Below, in pieces: positions 8,386 through 15,541 of a DNA stretch of 21,219 bases. This DNA is from Hyphomicrobiales bacterium (GTDB taxonomy: Bacteria > Pseudomonadota > Alphaproteobacteria > Rhizobiales > Aestuariivirgaceae), in contig JACMJT010000003.1 of assembly GCA_014380505.1 (NCBI GenBank), positions 1-21,219 on the forward strand, given 5' to 3'. Made by a program: the position numbers and the translations under genes. Position 1 is the first letter of the stretch. Each line of letters begins with the position of its first letter. The notes under the pieces were generated by a model. It was not told the DNA's origin and did no database searches. It worked only from the letters and a program-made list of their open reading frames with translations.

Positions 8386-9402
8386 ATGATGAAAAGTGTT
8401 GATGTGAACGATACCGTTTTGGTGGCCGGTGCCGGCGGCTTCATCGGCGGCTGGCTGGTGGGGCGGCTGTTGGAAAACGGCGTGCGCAACATCCGCGCGG
8501 TCGATATCAAACCGGTGGCAGAATGGTTTCAAATATTCCCTCAGGCGGATAATCGCCAGTTGGATTTGCGCGAAAACGCTGCGGCGCTCGAAGCGGTCGC
8601 GGGCGTCAACCGGGTGACCAATCTGGCCTGCGACATGGGCGGCATGGGGTTCATCGAGAACCACAAAGCTGAATGCATGATCTCGGTGCTGATCAACACG
8701 CATCTGCTAATGGCTGCGCGTGGCCAAGACATCAAAAGCTTTTTTTATTCCTCCTCGGCCTGCGTCTATAACGGCGACAAGCAGAAGGACGCCGATGTAG
8801 TGGCGTTGCGCGAGGAAGATGCCTATCCGGCGGCGCCCGAGGACGGCTATGGTTGGGAGAAGCTGTTCTCCGAGCGCATGTGCCGCCACTTCCGCGAAGA
8901 TTTCGGCATCCCCACCCGCATCGCCCGCTTCCACAACGTCTATGGTCCGCACGGCACTTATGATGGCGGACGCGAAAAGGCTCCGGCGGCCATCTGCCGC
9001 AAGGTCATCGAGGCCAAGATGTCGGGCAAGCACGAGATAGAAATCTGGGGCGACGGCGAACAGACCCGCAGCTTCATGTTCATCGAAGATTGCCTGCACG
9101 GCATCGATTTGATCACCGCCAGCGACATCATTGACCCGTTGAATTTGGGCTCGGCGGAATTGGTCAGCATCAATCAGTTGGTGGACATCGTCGAAGGCAT
9201 CGCCGGCATTACCTTGAAACGCAGCTATAACCTAGACGCCCCAAAGGGCGTACGCGGGCGCAATTCGGACAATGCCATGATCCAGCGCCTGCTGGGCTGG
9301 GCGCCGTCCACCCCGCTCCAAACCGGCATGGAGCAGACCTATCGCTGGATTTGGGACCAGTTATCGCTGCCCGCCGCGCAGCAGCGGGCAGCCTATAAAT
9401 AA
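8386..9402 (+). CDS. GDP-mannose 3,5-epimerase-like SDR protein
   Basis: The 338-residue product is an extended short-chain dehydrogenase with the NAD-binding motif GAGGFIG (15-21). It closely follows the plant GDP-mannose 3,5-epimerase pattern: CDMGGMGFI (82-90), SSACVY, FHNVYGPHGTYDGGREKAPAA, WGDGEQTRSFMFIEDC and GVRGRNSDN. The known catalytic residues of the Arabidopsis enzyme, Cys145, Tyr174, Lys178 and Lys217, are all matched at a constant offset of 19: Cys126, Tyr155, Lys159 and Lys198. That enzyme converts GDP-D-mannose to GDP-L-galactose or GDP-L-gulose. In a bacterium this would feed a polysaccharide or glycan rather than vitamin C (inference). GGAG at 8374 sets the start. A different but related nucleotide-sugar epimerization remains possible. 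Confidence 0.85.
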   Translation: MMKSVDVNDTVLVAGAGGFIGGWLVGRLLENGVRNIRAVDIKPVAEWFQIFPQADNRQLDLRENAAALEAVAGVNRVTNLACDMGGMGFIENHKAECMISVLINTHLLMAARGQDIKSFFYSSSACVYNGDKQKDADVVALREEDAYPAAPEDGYGWEKLFSERMCRHFREDFGIPTRIARFHNVYGPHGTYDGGREKAPAAICRKVIEAKMSGKHEIEIWGDGEQTRSFMFIEDCLHGIDLITASDIIDPLNLGSAELVSINQLVDIVEGIAGITLKRSYNLDAPKGVRGRNSDNAMIQRLLGWAPSTPLQTGMEQTYRWIWDQLSLPAAQQRAAYK

Positions 9403-9447
9403 GGGCGGGCGAAGCTCTCGTTGCCGGATTTTCTCAAATCGCACCAT

Positions 9448-9452
9448 GAGGG
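9448..9452 (+). promoter_or_regulatory. Ribosome binding site for FkbM-type methyltransferase
   Basis: GAGGG lies 7 nt before the ATG at 9460. It favours that start over the in-frame TTG at 9421, whose upstream region is poor. Confidence 0.5.
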
Positions 9453-9459
9453 CGCCATC

Positions 9460-10500
9460 ATGGCCATGACTAATTTCAACCGCAATCCGGTCTTCACCGA
9501 ACGCTTGGTGCGGGATCGGGTCATGCGCGATTTCCCAATGATGTTGTTCGATGTCGGGTGTTCGGGCGGCCTGGACTTCACATGGACCCGGTTGGGCGAC
9601 GATTTGCGCGCCATCGGCTTCGATCCATTGGTGGCAGAGATCGACCGGCTGAACGGCTTGGCGCCCGCCAATCATCTGTTCGAAGCGGCTTTCGTCGGCT
9701 CGCAGCCCTATCGGCAGAAACATGATCCCAATGATTGGTGGGCATTGAGCGCCCGCAATAATCAGCCCTTTCCGCGAACCAGCGCTCCTTGGGCGACCGA
9801 CATCCTTCAGATGGACTGGACCAAGGAGGCCTATAACGCCAACGCCGAGGTGTGCTTCAGCGAGCGGCTGATATCGCTGGACGATTATTGCGCCGAGAAA
9901 TCCATCGCAGATCTGGATTTCATCAAGATCGACACCGACGGTTCTGATTTCGAGGTCCTGACAGGTGCCGAACACATCCTCAATACGGGCCGGGTGTTGG
10001 GCGTGCAGGTCGAGGCCCAGTTCCACGGTGCCGTTGACCGTGAAGCCAATCTGTTCTCCAACATCGACACCTTGTTGCGGGAAAAAGGCTTTACACTGTT
10101 CGACATGGATCTGTGGCGTTATTCACGCGCCAATCTGCCGCGCCGCTTCTTCTACGACATCCCGGCCCAGACCCAGAAGGGTCAGGTGTTATGGGGCGAG
10201 GCGCTTTACCTACGTGACTTTGGCGATGCTGACTACGAACGGAAATGGCAACAGGACAGCTGGCCAGTGGCCAAGTTGATCAAGCTGGCCGCCCTTTTCG
10301 ACCTGTATGGCCTGCCCGATTGCGCGCTGGAATTGCTGGAAAAATACTGCGATGTCCTGACTGCCGGCAATTATCCCGTGGACGAGTGGACACAATGTCT
10401 GGTGCCGCCGATCAACGGGCAGACAGTAACGCTTGCCCAATACCGGGCTCATTGCGAAGATCTGGTGCGCCAGAAACGTTATAAAGACCTGCCGCTTTAA
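9460..10500 (+). CDS. FkbM-family SAM-dependent methyltransferase
   Basis: The 346-residue product has the SAM-binding motif FDVGCSGG (30-37), followed by GFDP at the end of the second strand, and the FkbM signature RLISLDDYC then DFIKIDTDGSDFEVLTGA (153-170) and VEAQF (184-188). FkbM-type enzymes usually methylate hydroxyl groups, often on sugars of surface glycans or macrolides. Residues beyond about 240 form a helical extension not needed for the fold. The start at 9460 is preferred over a TTG at 9421. It sits between the epimerase (57 bp upstream) and the second radical SAM gene (17 bp downstream), which suggests action on the same glycan. The acceptor cannot be read from sequence. Confidence 0.8.
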   Translation: MAMTNFNRNPVFTERLVRDRVMRDFPMMLFDVGCSGGLDFTWTRLGDDLRAIGFDPLVAEIDRLNGLAPANHLFEAAFVGSQPYRQKHDPNDWWALSARNNQPFPRTSAPWATDILQMDWTKEAYNANAEVCFSERLISLDDYCAEKSIADLDFIKIDTDGSDFEVLTGAEHILNTGRVLGVQVEAQFHGAVDREANLFSNIDTLLREKGFTLFDMDLWRYSRANLPRRFFYDIPAQTQKGQVLWGEALYLRDFGDADYERKWQQDSWPVAKLIKLAALFDLYGLPDCALELLEKYCDVLTAGNYPVDEWTQCLVPPINGQTVTLAQYRAHCEDLVRQKRYKDLPL

Positions 10501-10501
10501 C

Positions 10502-10508
10502 GGAGAGG
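10502..10508 (+). promoter_or_regulatory. Ribosome binding site deciding the start of radical SAM paralogue 2
   Basis: GGAGAGG runs directly into an ATG at 10509 but stands 9 nt before the in-frame ATG at 10518. The same CGGAGAGG block precedes the glycosyltransferase gene at 12111. The 10518 start is therefore preferred. Confidence 0.5.
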
Positions 10509-10517
10509 ATGACTGCC

Positions 10518-12086
10518 ATGCGTTGCCCCGTTCCATGGTATGAGTTGTACATTTCCGCTCCTCAGAACCGTATCAGCACCTGCTGTTACTATGGCGGGCC
10601 GACCATTGACCTGAATGAGGTGACGTCGAACGGCAAAGAGGTCGAAGCGGTTTGGGGCGACCCGAAGATAAAAGCGATCCGCAAGTTGCAAAGCAACGCA
10701 GCCGATGACGGGGAAAACGGCTGTTCGAAATGTCACTTCTTCCAGAAGCGCCCTGACCGCACTGAAGATACCTATGTGAACTTCAAGGCGTGGCTGGCCG
10801 CCGATTTGTCGCCAAAACAGCGCGCCAATCTAGAGCTGGCCAAGCATGATTTCGAGCACGGGGTGGTAGAGACTGCGGCGCGTCCCTTGCGCTATTTCCT
10901 GCTGTTCGGGTTCCACTGCAACATCGACTGCATCATGTGCGTACAGATTCCCGGCCGCAAAAAGCAGGAACAGGAATTGTCCTGGGACCTACTGAAGAAA
11001 TGGTGGCCGGGTTTCGACTCCGCCCTCAGCGTCGATGTCATTGGCGGCGAGCCTTTCGCCATTCCCTCGGCCATCCGTTTCATCCGCGAATTCGTCGCCG
11101 ACGAGTCCCTGCAACCGGTGAAGCTAAACCTGTTCACCAATGGCACGGTCGTTCACAAGCATCTCGAGCTGTTGAAGCGAAAGCGCCGTCTTGGCTTTTC
11201 GATCAGCCTCGACAGCATTGGCGAAGGTTACGAGACCATCCGTTGCGGCTCGAAATGGGAGCGGCTTAGGGAAAACCTTTTGACCCTGCGCACCTTGATC
11301 GACACCACCCACCCGGAATGGCACATGGGAACCAGCGCCCTGATGATGAAGGCGGCGGTGCCCTATTTGGCCGATTACGCCCGCTTCCATGTGGAAAACC
11401 GCATTTCGACAGTGTTTCATACCCTCACCGTTTCGCGCGGGATCGAGGAAAGTGTTTATCGCGACGATATCATCAGCTACCCGCTGCTGCTGCGGGGCGT
11501 TCCCAATTGGCGGCAGCATTTCGATGATGCCATTGCTATCTTCGAAGCGCACGATCGCCCCAGTGAGACCGCGCTATTGATCATGTTCCGCGATCGCTGC
11601 GCCGAGGGGATTGCCCAACTGGCAGGGCTCTTCGTCGAAAGCCGTGACATGCCGCTGGTGGTTGCCGAAGGGGCGGGCGTCCTGGACGCCCAAGACCGCG
11701 AGTTCGGATATAATAACGGTGCGGTGACGCGGAACGATGCGGGGGTCTTCAGCTTCCCTGCCAACCACATTCACCAAGCACATTTCCTGCGCTTCGCCCC
11801 GGCCGAGCCGCCGACGGACGGAATCCTGCGTGTGCGCATGTGGTGGGCCGACGAGGCGCCCAGCCTAAACGACACTGCTTGCGACATCACCTTCGACGAA
11901 CAGCCCAATTATCGTCTGCTGTGCTGGGACGAAGGCACCGATCAGCGTGGCCGTTTCAAGGAATTGACCATCATGCGATGCGACGGCGCGGCCTCGGCCG
12001 AATTCGAGATCACCCTGCGCGCCGCCCGTGTCGGTTTGCGAACCGTATTCCCCACCGCCCTGACTGCCTTTGGGACGGGCCGATGA
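10518..12086 (+). CDS. Radical SAM enzyme with N-terminal SPASM-like cysteine module (paralogue 2)
   Basis: The 522-residue product is a paralogue of the minus-strand gene at 629-2218. It starts almost at once with Cys3-x-x-Pro-Trp, then Cys22-Cys23, VWGDPKIKAIR and Cys69-x-x-Cys72, the cysteine layout of a SPASM domain but placed before the core. The radical SAM motif is CNIDCIMC at Cys134/138/141 and GGEP lies at 176-179. Shared blocks with the paralogue include GGEPFAIPSA, TNGT-x-x-HKH, SLDS-x-G-x-GYE and ARFH-x-ENRIST. The C-terminal 130 residues or so form a likely beta-sandwich ending in R-T-V-F-P, again shared. It precedes the large glycosyltransferase by 24 bp. A radical modification of a glycan or its precursor is inferred from the neighbours; the reaction is unknown. 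Confidence 0.85.
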   Translation: MRCPVPWYELYISAPQNRISTCCYYGGPTIDLNEVTSNGKEVEAVWGDPKIKAIRKLQSNAADDGENGCSKCHFFQKRPDRTEDTYVNFKAWLAADLSPKQRANLELAKHDFEHGVVETAARPLRYFLLFGFHCNIDCIMCVQIPGRKKQEQELSWDLLKKWWPGFDSALSVDVIGGEPFAIPSAIRFIREFVADESLQPVKLNLFTNGTVVHKHLELLKRKRRLGFSISLDSIGEGYETIRCGSKWERLRENLLTLRTLIDTTHPEWHMGTSALMMKAAVPYLADYARFHVENRISTVFHTLTVSRGIEESVYRDDIISYPLLLRGVPNWRQHFDDAIAIFEAHDRPSETALLIMFRDRCAEGIAQLAGLFVESRDMPLVVAEGAGVLDAQDREFGYNNGAVTRNDAGVFSFPANHIHQAHFLRFAPAEPPTDGILRVRMWWADEAPSLNDTACDITFDEQPNYRLLCWDEGTDQRGRFKELTIMRCDGAASAEFEITLRAARVGLRTVFPTALTAFGTGR

Positions 12087-12110
12087 AGCGCTGAGCGGAG
12101 AGGGGCCGCC

Positions 12111-12290
12111 ATGCTGTCGCTGGTGCTCTATGGTCGCAACGATACGCACGGCTATAACCTGCATAAGCGGGCGGCCATCAGCCTGAACTGCATGGCGCAA
12201 ATGCTGGTCGACGACGATGATGAAATCATCTTCGTCGATTACAACACGCCCGACGATCTGCCGACCTTTCCCGAAGCCATCCGCGACACC
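12111..12290 (+). repeat. Conserved 5' segment shared with the gene at 15362
   Basis: The first 180 nt of this gene and of the one at 15362 differ at only 19 positions by my count, including a 42-nt perfect match (12165-12206 with 15416-15457). The 60 encoded residues differ at 6 positions. Similarity drops sharply further into the genes. Confidence 0.8.
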
Positions 12291-14540
12291 TTGACGCCAC
12301 GGGCGCGGCGCTTCCTGCGCATCCTGCGCGTCCGTCCCGCCGATCACGAGCCGTGGCGCCACCTGACGCATTTACAGGTCTGCGAGACGGTCGCCCGCAA
12401 CGCGGGCATCCGGCGGGCCAATGGGGCCAATCCCTGGATTTTGTCCACCAATACGGACATGATTTTCGTGCCCCGCCAGTCTGACCGAAGCCTGACGGAC
12501 ATGGTTGACGGGCTGCCCGCCCGCTGCCACCACCTGCCGCGTTTCGAGCTTCCCCAAACCCTATGGGAAGAATTCGACCGCGCCGATCCCGCTGCCATCA
12601 TGGCCCATCTCGGGGAATTTGGGTCGCGGTTGCATCTGGACGAGATCGTGCACGGCAGCGATCCGGCTCGGTTCGACAATCACGGCGACTTCCAATTGTT
12701 GCCGCGCGCCGCGCTGGCGGCGATCAACGGTTTCGACGAACGCATGCTCAATGGCTGGATCGTCGATAGCAACATGGCGCGGCGGATGATGCTGCATCTC
12801 GGTCCGCCCGCATCTTTGGATGCCGACCTTGCCGGCTATCATTGCGATCACACCCGCATCGGCGGCGTGTTTCATGGCCGCGACCATTTGGAAAACGACT
12901 ACCGCCGCTTCTACGAATGGGTCGAGCGCGCGGACTTGCCCCATCAGGCATCATCGTGGGGGCTAGCCGAGCGGGAAATCGAGGAAATCCGTCTTGCCGA
13001 GCGTCCCCCCGGCCTGACCCGGCTGCTTGCCGCTGTGCTGCCGCCGCCAACGGGGCAGGCGGTCGTTTCGAACAATCGCCCGGATTTGCCGGACGTTTCC
13101 GCTTATTCGCCGGAGCATGCTGTTCCGTTCATCGCCGATCTGCTTGCCACCCTGCCGAGAAACGCCCGCATCGCCTGGTTCGGCACCCGGCCGCGTTTGC
13201 TGGAGTTGATGGTCGCCATTCATGGGGCCATGGGGTTTACCGTTCCCCTCGTGGTGGCCGCCGAATGCGGTCTCGCCGTCGCCGGAACACATAACGTCCC
13301 TGCCGCGGTGGCCTTGGCCGAGGCCGATGCGGATATGGTGATCTTCGAATTCGGCCGCGCCACCCAGGACGCGGCGCTCGATGGTGACGAGACCGGTTGG
13401 AGCAATGCCGATCTTGATGCGGTGGCGCCGGTGCGCGCGGGTTTCTTGGCCATGGTTGAACTGGAACGGAAGGCCATTGCTGGTGGGGCTCGCCCTCGCC
13501 CCGTGGTGACAGTCAACGCCATTCATAACCGGTTTGAGCCCTTGGTCCACGAGACCCTGTCAGTCGCCCGCTCGCCCTTCAGCAGCCGCGTCCGTCACGG
13601 TGCGGTGCGCCCTGATAGCTCGCCGCTGTTGCGGCTTAGCGCGGTGGATTTGGGGCCATGGCTGCAACGGCGCATGGGCCGGCCACAGCCCGTGCCGGTC
13701 ACCGAGGCGGTGCGCCTTCTGACCTTGGCCCAGCTTCTGCTGAGCGACGAGGGCACTCCCGAGCAGTTTCTTTTGGCCTGCCGGGCGGCTGAGGCCATGC
13801 TGGCGGTACTCGAATTCCCCCCTGTGGCGGCACTGGGTTCCGCCGCCATGCTGCGCGACCGTATCCAAAGCGAGCGTGGGGCGACCCGATTCCGCGATCG
13901 GCTTCGCCTGCCGCTTACGGACGCAATCCCATCGCCGATGGACGCCCCTTGCCGGTTGGCTTGCGCCGAAGATTGGGAGGCTTCTGACTGGATTGCGCCG
14001 GCCCGCAAGTTCCTGGGCGGCGCCTTTGCGGGCAATCTGTTCCGCCGTTCCACTGCAATCTGGGTGGCGGGGCAAATCTTGGCCATCGCCGGACGCGAGG
14101 GCACCTTCGGCCCCGGCAAGCGAGCATTGCTGTCCCCTGGCGCGCCGGAATGCCTGCCGGAAATCCTCAGCGAGCACATGGCGGATATCCATGTCCTGGC
14201 CGGGCCGCAGCCGCGCCCGGTCTCAGCCGTTATGCGGGTGCCGTCGCGCCTGGACCTGTCGCGCTCAGCCCCCGATAACGGCCTTTACCACCTGATCCAA
14301 CTGGACGATTGGGCTGCCTTGGCTGATGCCGCCCCCCGATTGTCGCCCGGCGGATTGCTGGTGGTGGTGGCGCCGGTTGCCCTCGACGCCGCCCTGCAGC
14401 CCCACATTCAAGCTGACAGTTTTGGGCTGGAGATTCTCCCCGCAGCGCCCATGGAAGTGACCCGCACCACCCTGGATCTTATGGTCGGGAATGACATGGT
14501 CCTGCCGGCCACCTGGTTCTTCCGCCGGAGCCGGGGATGA
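12111..14540 (+). CDS. Large three-part glycosyltransferase (GT-A domain, unknown middle, methyltransferase-like C-terminus), copy 1
   Basis: The 809-residue product begins with a GT-A fold of about 290 residues: a first strand SLVLYGRND, NTPDDLPTF, then the DxD-like LSTNTDMIF (Asp116), NGFDERM-x-NGW-x-VDSN (206-221) and GYHCDHTR (242-249). The last two resemble the acceptor/base loop and the metal-site His of GT2/GT7-type transferases. Residues about 325-500 form a domain I do not recognise, with IFEFG and an NAIHN-x-FE segment. Residues about 610-809 look like a degenerate Rossmann methyltransferase, keeping only SPGGLLVVVAP; the glycine-rich SAM motif is absent. GGAGAGGGG stands 5 nt before the ATG. 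The gene overlaps the HAD gene by 4 bp (ATGA). Transfer of a sugar to a surface glycan is inferred; donor and linkage are unknown. Confidence 0.75.
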   Translation: MLSLVLYGRNDTHGYNLHKRAAISLNCMAQMLVDDDDEIIFVDYNTPDDLPTFPEAIRDTLTPRARRFLRILRVRPADHEPWRHLTHLQVCETVARNAGIRRANGANPWILSTNTDMIFVPRQSDRSLTDMVDGLPARCHHLPRFELPQTLWEEFDRADPAAIMAHLGEFGSRLHLDEIVHGSDPARFDNHGDFQLLPRAALAAINGFDERMLNGWIVDSNMARRMMLHLGPPASLDADLAGYHCDHTRIGGVFHGRDHLENDYRRFYEWVERADLPHQASSWGLAEREIEEIRLAERPPGLTRLLAAVLPPPTGQAVVSNNRPDLPDVSAYSPEHAVPFIADLLATLPRNARIAWFGTRPRLLELMVAIHGAMGFTVPLVVAAECGLAVAGTHNVPAAVALAEADADMVIFEFGRATQDAALDGDETGWSNADLDAVAPVRAGFLAMVELERKAIAGGARPRPVVTVNAIHNRFEPLVHETLSVARSPFSSRVRHGAVRPDSSPLLRLSAVDLGPWLQRRMGRPQPVPVTEAVRLLTLAQLLLSDEGTPEQFLLACRAAEAMLAVLEFPPVAALGSAAMLRDRIQSERGATRFRDRLRLPLTDAIPSPMDAPCRLACAEDWEASDWIAPARKFLGGAFAGNLFRRSTAIWVAGQILAIAGREGTFGPGKRALLSPGAPECLPEILSEHMADIHVLAGPQPRPVSAVMRVPSRLDLSRSAPDNGLYHLIQLDDWAALADAAPRLSPGGLLVVVAPVALDAALQPHIQADSFGLEILPAAPMEVTRTTLDLMVGNDMVLPATWFFRRSRG

Positions 14541-15298
14541 TCGCCACCGCGTTCGAGACTTTCCAGCACCGCGCCATGGCGGCGGACATTCGGCTGGTGT
14601 CGGTGGACATCTTCGACACCATCTTGCTGCGCCGTTGCCGCCCGGAACTGGCCCGTTTCGCCGATATCGCCGCCGCCCAGGCGATCGCCCTAAACCGGGC
14701 GGGAATCGACGGCGTTACCGCCGAAGGCGTTTATCGTGCCCGGCTGAAACTGCATAAGCAGGTCTATGACCAAGTCCGCCGTGGCGAGCGCCCCGAAGCG
14801 CGGCACGACGACATCCTTGACGCCATCCGCGTCCATCTGAATCTGCCGGTGCAGGCGCTGCCGATAATGGCCGAGGCTGAGACGGTCTACGAAAGCAGCG
14901 TCCTGACGGCGAATCGGGCATTGGTAGCCGGGCTTGCCGAAATCGCCTGCGCCAAGAGGCTGATCCTTTCCACCGACATGTACCTGCCCGAACCCGCCAT
15001 TCGTGCTTTGCTGGCCCAGTTGACCCCCGATCTGGCGGCATTGCCGCTGCTGGTCAGTTCGGATTTGGGCGCCACTAAACGGTCGGGCACGCTGTTCGGT
15101 TTATTGCCCCAAAGATTCGGCGCCTGCCCTCGCGAAATCCTGCATGCCGGTGACAACAAGGCCGCCGATGTGGAGCAAGCGCGGGCTGCCGGGCTTCATG
15201 CCCAATGGTTGCCTCGCTCGCTGGCGTTCCGGCTGAATCTGGCGGTCAAGGATCGGGTCCTTCGCCGCACCTTGCGCCGCAAGGGCTGGCTTTATTGA
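14537..15298 (+). CDS. Stand-alone HAD-superfamily hydrolase domain (COG5610 N-terminal type)
   Basis: The 253-residue product carries all four HAD motifs: Asp24 and Asp27 in SVDIFDT, Ser145 in LILSTDMYLP, Lys181 in GATKRSG, and GDN at 205-207 with Asp211. HAD enzymes use the first Asp to attack a phosphate ester, so phosphatase activity is expected. The sequence pattern (FDTILLRR, STDMYLP, HAGDNKAADVEQARAAG) is that of the N-terminal domain of COG5610-type proteins from polysaccharide loci. Those proteins usually continue into a second large domain; here the gene ends after the HAD part, and a protein resembling the missing part is encoded at 2208-3629. The ATG overlaps the stop of the upstream glycosyltransferase gene, with GGAG 6 nt ahead, indicating translational coupling. 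Confidence 0.85.
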   Translation: MIATAFETFQHRAMAADIRLVSVDIFDTILLRRCRPELARFADIAAAQAIALNRAGIDGVTAEGVYRARLKLHKQVYDQVRRGERPEARHDDILDAIRVHLNLPVQALPIMAEAETVYESSVLTANRALVAGLAEIACAKRLILSTDMYLPEPAIRALLAQLTPDLAALPLLVSSDLGATKRSGTLFGLLPQRFGACPREILHAGDNKAADVEQARAAGLHAQWLPRSLAFRLNLAVKDRVLRRTLRRKGWLY

Positions 15299-15304
15299 GT
15301 TGTT

Positions 15305-15327
15305 AACCATTAATCGCGCCAATGGTT
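15305..15327 (+). other. Inverted repeat in the gap between HAD and second glycosyltransferase genes
   Basis: AACCATT (15305-15311) and AATGGTT (15321-15327) form a 7-bp stem with a 9-nt loop, followed by only a short T-run. It starts just after the HAD stop codon. It may be a weak terminator or an operator. The 63-bp gap shows no clear promoter. Confidence 0.3.
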
Positions 15328-15361
15328 TTCTGCGTCGGCACTAATAAAGGTAGTTCGTCTC

Positions 15362-15541
15362 ATGCTGTCGATCATCGTTTACGGTCGCAACGATTCGCAC
15401 GGCTATAACCTGCACAAGCGGGCGGCCATCAGCCTGAACTGCATGGCGCAAATGCTGACCGATGACGACGATGAGATCATCTTCGTCGATTACAACACCC
15501 CCGATGACCTGCCGACCTTTCCCGAAGCCATCCAAGACACC
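15362..15541 (+). repeat. Conserved 5' segment shared with the gene at 12111
   Basis: This is the second copy of the 180-nt segment described at 12111. It begins exactly at the start codon, and the similarity does not extend into the upstream gap. Confidence 0.8.

Noticed and set aside
7312..8703. 463-codon open frame on the minus strand, antisense to the dehydrogenase and epimerase
   Set aside because: The product is rich in His, Gly, Asp and Arg without recognisable motifs, and the opposite strand encodes two well-supported enzymes. Such frames arise from third-position GC bias.
10501..12110. Precursor peptide gene for the radical SAM enzyme (RiPP cluster)
   Set aside because: No short open frame with its own ribosome binding site and a leader-like sequence was found next to either SPASM-first radical SAM gene; the gaps are 24 bp or less or are filled by overlapping genes.
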